Positions 17,299-25,813 are shown, counted from the stretch's first letter. The stretch is DNA of 64,000 nt from Candidatus Nitrospira nitrosa (GCF_001458735.1 NZ_CZQA01000008.1:310001-374000), one strand, 5' to 3'. Numbers and translations: made by a program. Notes: a model not told the origin generated them from the letters alone.

Positions 17299-19173
17299 TT
17301 ATGTTTCTTGCGATGGAATCGGAGCCAGTAACGGTGACTCTTTCTCACTCGCATCTTCTACCATCACCGGCTGCTGTCCCCGTTCGCACATCCAGAACAA
17401 TGCGAGAACCGCCGCCCAGAACACCACCATATTCAGTGTCACCATTTTGGTCGCATATTGGAGGTCCGGAGTGAAGGCCCAGGGCGAGACATCGGCCATC
17501 AACTCGCTGACGTGCCATGATAACCTCCCCGAGGAACGGATGTATCCCATCAACCCCATCACCCAACTGAACGATGCCGCTAACCCAAATAATCCGACCA
17601 TGCCACGCAGCGGAATCTTTCCCCACTGAATCGGGCCATGCACCATCGCACGCCGGAGCATCAACCGATTGATCACCACTCCGACCAGAATAACCGTGAA
17701 CGTGGTGAAAGCCTGCGGAGCGGACAGACCGACGCGAATTTTCGCCGGCAAATAGAAGCCATAGATCGATAGCCAAATGATGTTCACTGCGCCGACCACA
17801 TACAGCACCGTGATGAGGATATTGCCGGTCTTGATCCATGAGATAGTCATGGTGCGATTCGCACGACGATAATAGAGGAAGCTCAGTGCGGTCACGAGGA
17901 TCAGGATATTGACCGCTCCGTTCTTAGCCGACATGACCCCGTAGTTACCGATGACCGGGTGTTGCGCACCGCCCATTGCCTTAGCCTCACTGGCAGAGGT
18001 CAGCAATGTATGCGGCGTCAACCAAATAAAGAGCGCCACCATCAACACGCCCAAAAGGAGTTGATAGTAAGGCTGATACCGCTCTCCACCCTTGATCCGC
18101 GCCATGCTCTGCCACAGATAATAGTTGATCCCCAAAAACAAGACACCGATCAAGAGGGCCTGCACCACAAAGAGCCAGGTGAGTAGCCCGCCCATCATCG
18201 TCACCCCCATGGTCTGGCGAAACATGAAGACTGACTTCATCAGCCAGTACCCGGCAAACGGCATGGGAATGAGAGCGCACACCGTGACGAAGAGGAACAC
18301 GTATCCGACCCAATCAAAATAGGCCCGTTCCTCGTCTGTTTTACTGGTAAAAAATCGGTAACAGGCATAGGCAAGCACCACGGCCCCACCGGACATCATA
18401 TCCGCCAGAAAGCGATGGACGTTCAGAGGATTCCAGAGTGCGGAGTGCAACAGATGCCACGCGTTTCCGAGAAACCGCCCCTGCGCATCAACCCCGGCCG
18501 GCGACATCATGAACGCAGACCAGGCGTTGGCCATCATCAATAATGCGGTCCCCACGATGTTCGTCAGAATACCGATCGCGGCATGAATCCATTTCATGCC
18601 ACGGTCTGTCATCCGGTTCCAACCGTAATAATAGATCACCAGCAGCAGCGCTTCTCCGAAAAATACGGCGGCATAGGCCGGCATGAATCCCTTGAATGTT
18701 CCGCCCATATACTTCATGAAACTCGGATAGAGCATGATAAACATCGTCAGCATCAGACTGCCGATCAGTGCAGTGACCGACATGGCCAAGACCGCCACCT
18801 TCGCAAGATCTCTCGCCAAACTATCGTAACGAAGGGCCAAGGCCGGTTTGTTTGTGAGAAGCCCCAAAAACTCGAGCAATGCGCAAAACAACGGCAAGGC
18901 GAGAACGAATCCGCCGAAATAGGTATGCTGCTGTGTCACGAACCACACGAGTAGCCGGCTATCCAGTGACCCGACTTGGGGGTAGACCGTTTCTTGAGGT
19001 GTTGGAGCCGCCGGCCCCTGCGGAATTCCCTCGGTTCCGAAGTACACATCGGTGGAAGCGTCGGCATAAGACAGATCGGGGTCATACCCCAGAGAACCAA
19101 GGGTGATCGAGACGACTGCAATGCCCAGTGCCACACGAAGCAACAAACCATTTATTCTGAATCCTTGGCCCAT
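17299..19173 (-). CDS. Cytochrome bd-like oxidase subunit (copy 2)
   Basis: 624 residues, collinear with copy 1 (11828-13744) over the whole membrane core. Shared blocks include QQHTYFGGF, MMSPAGVDAQGRFLGN, AWHLLHSALWNPLNVHR, TPHTLLTSA and GNYGVMSAKNG. Near the C-terminus copy 1 has YTHTVG, where this copy has FTPDLQ, so one conserved histidine position is lost; WHVSEL is kept. An N-terminal hydrophobic segment and a short YFGTEGIPQG linker precede the core. No cytochrome c genes adjoin it. Instead a multi-helix membrane protein lies four bases upstream and a DUF3047 gene follows. It may use a different electron donor or have a non-oxidase role. Confidence 0.87.
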   Translation of the reverse strand: MGQGFRINGLLLRVALGIAVVSITLGSLGYDPDLSYADASTDVYFGTEGIPQGPAAPTPQETVYPQVGSLDSRLLVWFVTQQHTYFGGFVLALPLFCALLEFLGLLTNKPALALRYDSLARDLAKVAVLAMSVTALIGSLMLTMFIMLYPSFMKYMGGTFKGFMPAYAAVFFGEALLLVIYYYGWNRMTDRGMKWIHAAIGILTNIVGTALLMMANAWSAFMMSPAGVDAQGRFLGNAWHLLHSALWNPLNVHRFLADMMSGGAVVLAYACYRFFTSKTDEERAYFDWVGYVFLFVTVCALIPMPFAGYWLMKSVFMFRQTMGVTMMGGLLTWLFVVQALLIGVLFLGINYYLWQSMARIKGGERYQPYYQLLLGVLMVALFIWLTPHTLLTSASEAKAMGGAQHPVIGNYGVMSAKNGAVNILILVTALSFLYYRRANRTMTISWIKTGNILITVLYVVGAVNIIWLSIYGFYLPAKIRVGLSAPQAFTTFTVILVGVVINRLMLRRAMVHGPIQWGKIPLRGMVGLFGLAASFSWVMGLMGYIRSSGRLSWHVSELMADVSPWAFTPDLQYATKMVTLNMVVFWAAVLALFWMCERGQQPVMVEDASEKESPLLAPIPSQET

Positions 19174-19177
19174 AAAC

Positions 19178-20245
19178 CTACCCCTTCATCCCAGTCTTAT
19201 CGAGTGCCAATTCCCCAGATGCATCGGTGGAGCCGATAGTCTTGCCCAGAATGCCCATCACAAACGGGCATCGCAACATTCCACTGGACAGTTGAGGCGC
19301 TTGTTCGTCTTCCACATGGCGGCGATCACCAAGATAGTACCCGTACAACGCCATGATGGCTGTCACGATTGCCCCCATGGCCACTGCCGAACCGGTCGTG
19401 ATCATCGGCTGACGCAGGACAAACAACAGCAACCCCATCGCGACCAGGTAATAGGTCGAGGCAAAGGCCATCCCAGGCCACCACCAGTATTTCACTAGCT
19501 CACCTGGTGCCATCCGGCGAAGCGTCTCCGCCCACGGAGTCGATGGATAGAGCCCACCAAAATACGCACAGAGTGTCAGCCCTCCGCCAAGAACGGTCAC
19601 GGCGAACAACTGGACCAACGCCGCTCCCTGAACATCCTCAATGAGCATCCCCGGAAAGGCTGCCAGCATACCCAAACCAAGTCCGGCAAGGATCCACGGC
19701 CCCAGCTGCCCGATCTTGTGCTGTAGCAGCACCCGAAGCGGAGTGCCATCCGGAAACGTGAGAAAGGGCCGCCCCATCTGTGCGAGCCGACGCACATGCC
19801 CAATCTCAAATGCATCGCGTGCGACGGATGTACAGGAGATGATGATGGCCATCATCGCCGGTCCATCAGGATGCTGGAGATAGCTATAATTCATAATCCA
19901 CAAGAGAGTCAGCACCAAGAGAGAAAGCTGAATACCATAGACGGCACCGATCCATCCGACGAGCCAACTGAGCAACCGGACGCCATCATGGCGTATGATC
20001 TCCGACCAGGGCGCAGCACGCCCGACCCGATAAGCCAAGACCGCCGTCACCATGGCGACCAGCGCACTCACAGCCAAGAGCACCAGCGGCTCAGCAATTG
20101 GAACAAGATGTTTGGCAAGGCGATAGACCCCGAAGGCAATCAGCCCAGGGACAAACATCACGATGCGTTTTTTCTTGCGCACGGCCTCTTCCGTTACCGC
20201 CAAACTCAAGCTCGGAAGTACCCGCAGCGCCATTCGATGAAGCAT
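19178..20245 (-). CDS. Polytopic membrane protein of unknown function
   Basis: 355 residues with about eight predicted membrane helices. The stretch between helices carries a conserved-looking loop DAFEIGHVRRLAQMGRP followed by TFPDGTPLRVLLQ. The C-terminal tail is soluble (GDRRHVEDEQAPQL and on). It ends four bases before the second bd-like oxidase gene, so the two are almost certainly translated together, suggesting a partner subunit or assembly factor. I do not recognise a family. A TTCACC/GTGAAA-type repeat lies in the gap upstream. Confidence 0.75.
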   Translation of the reverse strand: MLHRMALRVLPSLSLAVTEEAVRKKKRIVMFVPGLIAFGVYRLAKHLVPIAEPLVLLAVSALVAMVTAVLAYRVGRAAPWSEIIRHDGVRLLSWLVGWIGAVYGIQLSLLVLTLLWIMNYSYLQHPDGPAMMAIIISCTSVARDAFEIGHVRRLAQMGRPFLTFPDGTPLRVLLQHKIGQLGPWILAGLGLGMLAAFPGMLIEDVQGAALVQLFAVTVLGGGLTLCAYFGGLYPSTPWAETLRRMAPGELVKYWWWPGMAFASTYYLVAMGLLLFVLRQPMITTGSAVAMGAIVTAIMALYGYYLGDRRHVEDEQAPQLSSGMLRCPFVMGILGKTIGSTDASGELALDKTGMKG

Positions 20246-20260
20246 GCTGAACCTGTTAAA

Positions 20261-20320
20261 CGTGAAAGATAAAAGGTGAGAGGTGAATCATTCTTGTCCT
20301 CCTACTTTTCACCTTTCACG
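20261..20320. repeat. Imperfect inverted repeat (CGTGAAAG family), unit 1
   Basis: CGTGAAAGATAAAAGGT (20261-20277) is an imperfect inverted copy of ACTTTTCACCTTTCACG (20304-20320), 14 of 17 positions pairing. The right arm contains the stop codon of the PCP_red-domain gene. Related words occur at 21651-21667. It could form a terminator-like hairpin or be a dispersed intergenic repeat. Confidence 0.55.
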
Positions 20321-20807
20321 TCTTTTGAGCGCCCATCCCAAAATATTTCGCTTTAATCTCTTCCATCAGCGACACGGTGATGCGAGACAATCCGCGATCT
20401 GTCGCGGTTCGTTCAAGTTCAACCCGTGCCATCGCGCGAACAGGGGCTGGCACCCGGTCCAATCGCCGTTCCGCTTCCGGGTCCCATTCGATGCGTTCTC
20501 CCGTACGGGGACGGAGCAACGTTTCATAGGTGACCACTCGTTCTCCTTGACTACGGAGATGTTGCTCCACCTCATCTCGAACCAGCGGTGCCACATAGGG
20601 CGGCATGCGGGCCAATCGATGCAGCGCCTCATCGGTCCAGAATAATCGATCGATGAGCCCTCGAGTCTGACCCTCCGGCACATCGACACCGACTTTCAAC
20701 CCACAGCCTCGGCACTCCGAGCGGATGAACCAGAACGCACCAGCTTCACCACCACGTTCCTCAATCCCCTCGGTATGCATCCAGCGACCACACCCGCAGG
20801 TCAGCAT
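20316..20807 (-). CDS. Protein with zinc-ribbon-like N-terminus and two PCP_red domains
   Basis: 163 residues. Cys4, Cys6, Cys32 and Cys35 (CGC ... CRGC) look like a zinc ribbon. Two copies of the PCP_red fold (light-independent protochlorophyllide reductase C-terminal type) follow: WTDEALHRLARMPPYVAPLVRDEVE (part seen from residue 57) and WDPEAERRLDRVPAPVRAMARVE (from 108), the second ending with the typical ITVSLMEEIKAKYFGM. No chlorophyll-synthesis genes are near, so the domain probably serves another purpose, perhaps metal- or redox-related. It lies between DUF420 and polytopic membrane protein genes in the second oxidase run. Confidence 0.8.
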   Translation of the reverse strand: MLTCGCGRWMHTEGIEERGGEAGAFWFIRSECRGCGLKVGVDVPEGQTRGLIDRLFWTDEALHRLARMPPYVAPLVRDEVEQHLRSQGERVVTYETLLRPRTGERIEWDPEAERRLDRVPAPVRAMARVELERTATDRGLSRITVSLMEEIKAKYFGMGAQKT

Positions 20808-20816
20808 AAATCCTCA

Positions 20817-20834
20817 AGCTGTCAGCTGACAGCT
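20817..20834. repeat. 18-bp perfect palindrome
   Basis: AGCTGTCAGCTGACAGCT reads the same on both strands. It stands in the 42-base gap between the DUF420 gene and the PCP_red gene and is followed by a partial third copy (ATTAGCTGT). It looks like a dispersed intergenic repeat or hairpin; no T-run makes it a clear terminator. Confidence 0.7.
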
Positions 20835-20849
20835 ATTAGCTGTGAGCCA

Positions 20850-21563
20850 TCATCCGATCTTGCCTGGGTACAGGATGTATAACATCGTATAGGTGAAACT
20901 TCCGGTCATAAAGAGCACACAGTAGATGACCATCGTGAATCGGCCCAGCGCCCGATGCCGCCGTGCGCCGTCCGGCCAGATTCGCTGGATCGTCATCTCA
21001 ATCGCGAACACAAAGGCGACGAGTGCAAGGAAGATCAGGTAGACCTCCATCTTGCGCATCGAAAATCCGGCAGTCGCCACGCGCGAAAAAAACAACCCCA
21101 ATACGATCACGGCCACGACACCGAACACGATTCCGATCTTCTTCCACGTGGTCATGAGCCGTGACTCCCGGAGCGACCGCACCCCGTCGATGAATTGCTG
21201 AGAACGAAACCCCAAGACCATCATATACACCGCCATGATCAGCCCGATGATGACAAGGATGATATGGAGCGTCAGGACAGGGATGAAGACGTAATCATAG
21301 AGCGATTGTGACCCACCGAACCCTTCCTTCCCCTCAAAAGCCAGAACCCCCAGCTGCCGAAAGAGATAGTACGCGATAAAGAAGCTCAACATGGCGATCA
21401 TGCCGCCCAACATCAGCCAATGGTGCGCATCGGCCTTTCGCTTGCGTGCCTGAAACCATCCGATGACAAAGAGTCCGGTAAAGAGCGTGGCCATCAGCTG
21501 ACTGAGGTCCGCTCCGACCGTCGCATGGGTCCCAAAGAATCCCGGTTCTCGCAACCAATCCAT
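20850..21563 (-). CDS. DUF420-like membrane protein
   Basis: 237 residues, about six membrane helices. The N-terminal block ATVGADLSQLMATLFTG and HHWLMLGGMIAMLSFFIAYY, followed by VLTLHIILVIIG and, late in the protein, RRHRALGRFTMVIYCVLF, resemble DUF420 proteins, a family that includes the oxidase-maturation protein CtaM. The conserved histidines in membrane helices are compatible with haem or copper handling. By context (second bd-like oxidase run) it may help assemble the oxidase. Start ATG 21563; upstream gap of 92 bases contains an inverted repeat. Confidence 0.78.
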   Translation of the reverse strand: MDWLREPGFFGTHATVGADLSQLMATLFTGLFVIGWFQARKRKADAHHWLMLGGMIAMLSFFIAYYLFRQLGVLAFEGKEGFGGSQSLYDYVFIPVLTLHIILVIIGLIMAVYMMVLGFRSQQFIDGVRSLRESRLMTTWKKIGIVFGVVAVIVLGLFFSRVATAGFSMRKMEVYLIFLALVAFVFAIEMTIQRIWPDGARRHRALGRFTMVIYCVLFMTGSFTYTMLYILYPGKIG

Positions 21564-21584
21564 CGCCTACTCTTCGTCGCTCGT

Positions 21585-21667
21585 CGCTTGTGAAACGTAT
21601 CTCGTCATCGTGCCCATAGTCGTCTTGCCGCAAGTTGCGCTTCACAAGCGCTACTTCACGTTTCACG
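21585..21667. repeat. Inverted repeat plus CGTGAAA-family word, unit 2
   Basis: CGCTTGTGAA (21585-21594) pairs perfectly with TTCACAAGCG (21641-21650). Directly beyond it CTACTTCACGTTTCACG (21651-21667) resembles CTACTTTTCACCTTTCACG at 20302-20320. On the minus strand the word includes the last codons and stop (ACG TGA) of the methyltransferase gene, as unit 1 includes the stop of the PCP_red gene. Confidence 0.55.
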
Positions 21668-22663
21668 CGATTTCACCCCCTGCACCACCGCCGTCTTCTC
21701 CAGTTCCACCACAGAGCTGAACCCGGCCGCGTAGAGCCATTGCATCGCTTCACTGGCTTGGAAGCAGCTCCCCTTCTGGGTGTTGACGAGAATGTGGACG
21801 GCAAAGGCCGTCGTCCAGGCAGGGCCTGTCCCGGCTTCGTCCAAGAATCGATCCTTAATGACCAACCGCCCACCCGGCACCAGAGCGCCATATACCTTTT
21901 TGACCAGATCCTGATTCATTTCAAAGGTTTGATAATGCAGAATATCCGACATCAGGACCACGTCGTAGGGTCCACCGAGCGGATTCCGATTGAAGTCGCC
22001 GGGGTGCAGGGTGATCCGTGATTCCAGACCTGCCTCTTTCACTGTTTTTTCCGTCAGCTTCAGCGTTTCCGGAAGGTCGAAAACAGTCGCATGCAGGTCG
22101 GGATACACCTGGCAGAACGCAATTGCATTCGTCCCGGCGCCACCGCCGAGATCACACATCCGCTCACGCCCAGCCAACTTCAACCGCTTGGCCAAATCAG
22201 GGCCACTCTGCTGGCCAATACGATTCAGTACCGCCAGCACATGGCTACCCAACTCAGGATCAGTCTCGAACACATGGCGATCCACCGTCCGCTTCCCCGT
22301 ACGAATCGTCTCTTCCAGTTTGCCCCAGTTGTTCCACTCGGCGTCGTGTAAGAGCAGCAAATGGCCGACATACTGCGGCGACGACCGGACCAAATACTTG
22401 ATCGCGATCGATGAGTTCCCGTACAGCTCCGCTTCTTTCGTCAGCAGCTTCATCGCGACCAGCGCATTTAAGAGAAGGCCCAGGGTAGGAGGATCGGCCT
22501 GCAGTCGTCCAGCAATGTCCTGATCGGATTTCGGCCGTTCATCGATGGCCGAAAAGACATCCAGTTTCACGGCCGTGAGTAGGATCTTGGTCTCCCAGTA
22601 ATAGCCGAGCTGAAAGATTTCCGCGAGTGAGAGTTCTCGTGACACACCAGCCCCCTTGGACAC
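21656..22663 (-). CDS. O-methyltransferase, family 2 (SAM-dependent)
   Basis: 335 residues. An N-terminal winged-helix dimerisation domain (GYYWETKILLTAVKLDVFSAI) precedes a class I SAM-binding fold: DLGGGAGTNAIAFCQ (motif I), ATVFDLPETLK, HPGDFNRNPLGGPYDVVLMSDILHYQ (part) and LVPGGRLVIKDRF. This is the plant caffeate/hydroxyneurosporene O-methyltransferase type. The substrate cannot be told. It heads the minus-strand run that leads to the second bd-like oxidase. It could modify a quinone or other lipid, but nothing in the sequence shows this. Confidence 0.85.
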   Translation of the reverse strand: MSKGAGVSRELSLAEIFQLGYYWETKILLTAVKLDVFSAIDERPKSDQDIAGRLQADPPTLGLLLNALVAMKLLTKEAELYGNSSIAIKYLVRSSPQYVGHLLLLHDAEWNNWGKLEETIRTGKRTVDRHVFETDPELGSHVLAVLNRIGQQSGPDLAKRLKLAGRERMCDLGGGAGTNAIAFCQVYPDLHATVFDLPETLKLTEKTVKEAGLESRITLHPGDFNRNPLGGPYDVVLMSDILHYQTFEMNQDLVKKVYGALVPGGRLVIKDRFLDEAGTGPAWTTAFAVHILVNTQKGSCFQASEAMQWLYAAGFSSVVELEKTAVVQGVKSRET

Positions 22664-22823
22664 AGAAAACAGCCCAGAAACAAGGATCTTACCTAGATCA
22701 GAAACGAAAAGACAAGGCAGGGGATTTGCCGCTTGAGGCTAACCCGATTACGTTGAAGCCCCTTGGAAACGACGAAAGGACTGGCTTTGGTAAAACGGCA
22801 GTCATCGGGAAATACACGACCCG

Positions 22824-23603
22824 TCACGCGTCTTCCAGCTGTATGACTTCCACATGGACTCTGGCGGTGCCCTGTTCCACAAACCCTAGTTGTTCAGCGG
22901 CGCCTCGGCTGAGGTCAATGACCCGCTTGCCGGAATCGGGGTTGTGATCACTCGGAAAGGGACCACGGTCATTCACTCGGACAACGATCGACTTGCCGTT
23001 TTCCAGATTCGTCACCTGCACATGGATCGGCAGCGGCAAATATTTATGCGCTGCCGTCAGTCCATTGGGATTGAAGAGTTCACCGTTCGCCGTCATGTGG
23101 CCGCCCGGCAGACGCCTGGTTTCCTCCCCGTACCACGAGGCCAAGCCCGTTTCCTCGTACGTCTGTGCATTCACCATGTTCATCGGCACGTACTGCTGGC
23201 CCTTGACGGTGTAGGGCGCCGCCTTGACCCGCCCTAGCCGGATCGCCTCTTTCACCGGAAGCCCATCGATGGTCTGAATATCATCTCGGATCAAGGGATA
23301 CTCCAATGGGGCCCGGACCACTTCAAAGGTAAATTTCCCGATATGATAGACCAGCCTGCTCGCCCCCTTCGTCAACTCATACGCTCCGCTCACCACCCAG
23401 ATCGTGCCTTTAACCGTCTTTTTCACGACACGATAGCCGGTTTTGGCAACCGAAAAGGTCCCCTTGAGTACGGAGAACGCCCCGTCAATGACGGAGCAGG
23501 AGGCATTAGTCAGAAGAGTAGGGACAAGGAGCAGTAGGAGGGCAAGCCTCGTTCGTCGCAGCACTTGATCCGCACCTCCGGCCATGAGGAAATGGAAGAT
23601 CAT
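22824..23603 (-). CDS. rlpA: RlpA-family septal ring lipoprotein
   Basis: 259 residues. A hydrophobic signal with lipobox-like LTNASC gives a likely lipidated cysteine near residue 36. A 90-residue linker rich in repeated hydrophobic words follows. The C-terminal double-psi beta-barrel runs ETGLASWYGEE, RLPGGHMTANGELFNPN, VRVNDRGPFPSD, VIDLSRGAAEQLGF. NDRGPF contains the catalytic Asp of lytic transglycosylase RlpA. It has no SPOR domain. ATG at 23603; ATG 23585 gives an equally good signal. It probably cleaves glycan strands lacking stem peptides at division sites. Confidence 0.88.
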   Translation of the reverse strand: MIFHFLMAGGADQVLRRTRLALLLLLVPTLLTNASCSVIDGAFSVLKGTFSVAKTGYRVVKKTVKGTIWVVSGAYELTKGASRLVYHIGKFTFEVVRAPLEYPLIRDDIQTIDGLPVKEAIRLGRVKAAPYTVKGQQYVPMNMVNAQTYEETGLASWYGEETRRLPGGHMTANGELFNPNGLTAAHKYLPLPIHVQVTNLENGKSIVVRVNDRGPFPSDHNPDSGKRVIDLSRGAAEQLGFVEQGTARVHVEVIQLEDA

Positions 23604-23735
23604 AAACCGCCCCTCTCAACTGGATAATCCGGTCATGACCGCACTATGTATCACATCAAAAAGCTGAGACGGATAAAACCCTGAAACGAGAAAGCCTGTG
23701 TAGGAAGACTCTGTGGGGGAAATGGGCTGAAAACA

Positions 23736-23767
23736 CGAAGGGCAGCGGGTTGCCCCGCTGCCCTTCG
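23736..23767 (-). terminator. Rho-independent terminator
   Basis: Perfect 14-bp inverted repeat CGAAGGGCAGCGGG (23736-23749) and CCCGCTGCCCTTCG (23754-23767) with a TTGC loop. Read on the minus strand it is followed by TGTTTTC. It lies 25 bases beyond the stop of the 23793-24587 gene and terminates it. Confidence 0.9.
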
Positions 23768-23792
23768 ATGACTCAGACTTGCTGAAACGATC

Positions 23793-24587
23793 TTACTTGA
23801 TTTCAGCCTGGAGCTTGGCAGCCCCACCATCAGTCACATCCACTTCGAACTCGACCTTCTTGCCCTTTGCGGCGAATGGATGCCAAGCAATCACCTTATG
23901 CTTGCCGGCCGGCACATCCTTGATCTCGAACGAACCATCGTCCTTCGCCACGGCGAAGTGTGCATTCGACACCGGGAGGAAGAAGGACTGCATGAACTCA
24001 TGTTGGTCGCACTGCAAGCGGTAGTACCCTTCCTTCTCCGCACCGCCACGGAAGGTCACCGGCTTATCCAACTTATCGCCCTTCTTTGCGAGACCGATGT
24101 TGAAACCAGTCGCGGAAGAGCTTCCCTTCACGGTAAAGCTGTGGGGATTGTGCAGCACGCCGGCCACCGACTTAGGATCTTCGGCATCGGCATCGGTGTT
24201 TTCAACTTTGAATGGGCGGGTATTCACCACCACGCCACTGAACGGCTGGAAATCACAGAACGCTGCCACGACTTCCGTTCCGGCATAGCCGTCCATCCAG
24301 GCCTTATCCTCGATGTCCACAACGGCCACGACAGCACCCTTCAATCCGCCGTCCTTGCTCACTTCGATCTGCTTCAAGAACCGCTTATCGCCATCCGCTT
24401 TGCTCTTGTCAGGAATCTGGGGACAGAACTTCGGGTTCGGGAACTTGGAGAAGAGAAATTCCTTCTGCTCCGCCTTCCCGGCAAATGTCACCTTCCCCGA
24501 AATCGTTCCGCCGGCGTACGAGGTGAGAGGCGCCGCGACCAAGGCGACGGCTGCGACACCAAACATCATTGATAACGCACTCTTCAT
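23793..24587 (-). CDS. Exported cupredoxin-like / carboxypeptidase-regulatory-domain protein
   Basis: 264 residues. Signal peptide to about residue 25 (AAVALVAAPLTSYAGG), then a beta-sandwich opening GTISGKVTFAGKAEQKEF. A middle domain resembles the copper-binding cupredoxin-like domain of methylamine-utilisation-type proteins: AFCDFQPFSGVVV, VLHNPHSFTV, YRLQCDQHEFMQSFFLPV. A C-terminal carboxypeptidase-regulatory-like repeat follows, DDGSFEIKDVPAGKHKVIAWHP. Histidines and cysteines in HNPH and CDQHEFM could bind copper. Single gene with its own terminator. Possibly abundant, since it has a strong terminator and no operon partners. Function unknown. Confidence 0.8.
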   Translation of the reverse strand: MKSALSMMFGVAAVALVAAPLTSYAGGTISGKVTFAGKAEQKEFLFSKFPNPKFCPQIPDKSKADGDKRFLKQIEVSKDGGLKGAVVAVVDIEDKAWMDGYAGTEVVAAFCDFQPFSGVVVNTRPFKVENTDADAEDPKSVAGVLHNPHSFTVKGSSSATGFNIGLAKKGDKLDKPVTFRGGAEKEGYYRLQCDQHEFMQSFFLPVSNAHFAVAKDDGSFEIKDVPAGKHKVIAWHPFAAKGKKVEFEVDVTDGGAAKLQAEIK

Positions 24588-24881
24588 TGGACTGCCTCCT
24601 TGTAATTAACGAACATCCTGCCTCCGAACCAACCCGTCTCTCTGGTTTTCATTCACCAAAGTTCTTCTGATTCAGGCCCTATTGTACCCTCGGTCACACT
24701 GTGACGAGTCGAGATAGACCGAGTATGTATATGAAATCTTACCGTCCGCTGTCAACCGAAACAAGAGGGACCTGAATGGGCCATCCAGAGTAGCTATTTC
24801 CACATCGTCCTGGTACATTTGGCAGAAATTGCACGTCTAGGTGAACCTCCGACTCATGTCACATCCCTCGCGTGAACCACA
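24588..24881. promoter_or_regulatory. Divergent intergenic region with 13-bp palindrome
   Basis: Region between the exported cupredoxin-like gene (minus) and the desaturase (plus), so it must hold both promoters. GTCACACTGTGAC at 24693-24705 is a perfect palindrome around one central base, of the sort bound by dimeric repressors. It is not the CRP consensus, whose half sites have the opposite order. I cannot place clear -35/-10 pairs. Confidence 0.45.
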
Positions 24882-25760
24882 ATGATCGCGTCAACTGTCT
24901 CTACCGGCGGGCTTAAACGTACCTACCCGGTCTATGTCACGGTGATGCTCTTCAGCATTATCGTGGGAAGCGCCGTGATCGGAGTACCGTTATTTGGTTT
25001 CCTCTATGGATACACGTGGTTCGACTGGACGATGTTCGCGCTCCTCTATGTCATCACGGGATTAGGCATTACCGTGGGATACCACCGCCTCATCTCACAC
25101 CGCAGCTTCAGCTGTCCTGATGGGATCAAGGCTGTCTTACTCATCGCCGGAGGATGGGCGCTTCAACAGTCCGCGCTCAAGTGGAGTGCCGATCACATCC
25201 GCCACCACGCGGCCTGCGACCAGGATGCAGATCCCTACAACGCGAAGCTTGGGTTCTGGCACAGCCACTGTGGATGGCTCTTTGCAGACAAGAAGTACTC
25301 GGACGAAAAATATGCGACCAGGCTTCGGCAAGATCCGGTCGTGATGTGGCAACACCGATACTACACCCTCATCTTCCTCTCGGGATTGGCGTTCCCATTC
25401 CTGGCAGGCTATCTGTACAACGGCTGGGTTGGGGGGATGAGCTGCTTTATGTTGGCCGGTATCGGCCGAACCTTCGCCGTACTGAATTCGACATTTTGTA
25501 TCAACTCAGTCTGTCATCTGTGGGGAAACCAACCCCATGGCCAAGCAGATTCAAGTCGAGACAGCTGGGCAGTTTCCCTGCTGACATTCGGTGAGGGCTA
25601 TCACAATTACCATCACACCCATCCAACGGACTACCGCAACGGTCCCCTCTGGTACAACTTTGACCCATCAAAATGGGTGATTTTCACCCTTTCCCTCCTG
25701 GGGTTAGCCTGGTCCCTTCGGACAGCCAATGCAGCTGACCCGCAGGCTTCGAACCTATAA
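24882..25760 (+). CDS. Fatty acid desaturase (acyl-CoA delta-9 type)
   Basis: 292-residue membrane di-iron desaturase. The three histidine boxes are complete: HRLISHR (H68 and H73), HIRHH (105-109) and EGYHNYHH near residue 240. About four membrane helices lie in two pairs, with GYLYNGWVGG between the second pair. The similarity is to bacterial stearoyl-CoA-type desaturases that place a cis double bond in membrane acyl chains. It is the only plus-strand gene between 14 and 39 kb and ends 53 bases from the convergent ureD. No terminator between them is visible. The ATG start lacks a clear ribosome site. Confidence 0.92.
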   Translation: MIASTVSTGGLKRTYPVYVTVMLFSIIVGSAVIGVPLFGFLYGYTWFDWTMFALLYVITGLGITVGYHRLISHRSFSCPDGIKAVLLIAGGWALQQSALKWSADHIRHHAACDQDADPYNAKLGFWHSHCGWLFADKKYSDEKYATRLRQDPVVMWQHRYYTLIFLSGLAFPFLAGYLYNGWVGGMSCFMLAGIGRTFAVLNSTFCINSVCHLWGNQPHGQADSSRDSWAVSLLTFGEGYHNYHHTHPTDYRNGPLWYNFDPSKWVIFTLSLLGLAWSLRTANAADPQASNL

Positions 25761-25813
25761 TCTTTCACCGAATCTCGCTCAATCAGAAAAGAGAACAGGG
25801 AAGGACTGCCTGC

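Noticed and set aside
24693-24705. Palindrome as a CRP site
   Set aside because: Half-sites are in the order TCACA...TGTGA, the reverse of the CRP arrangement.
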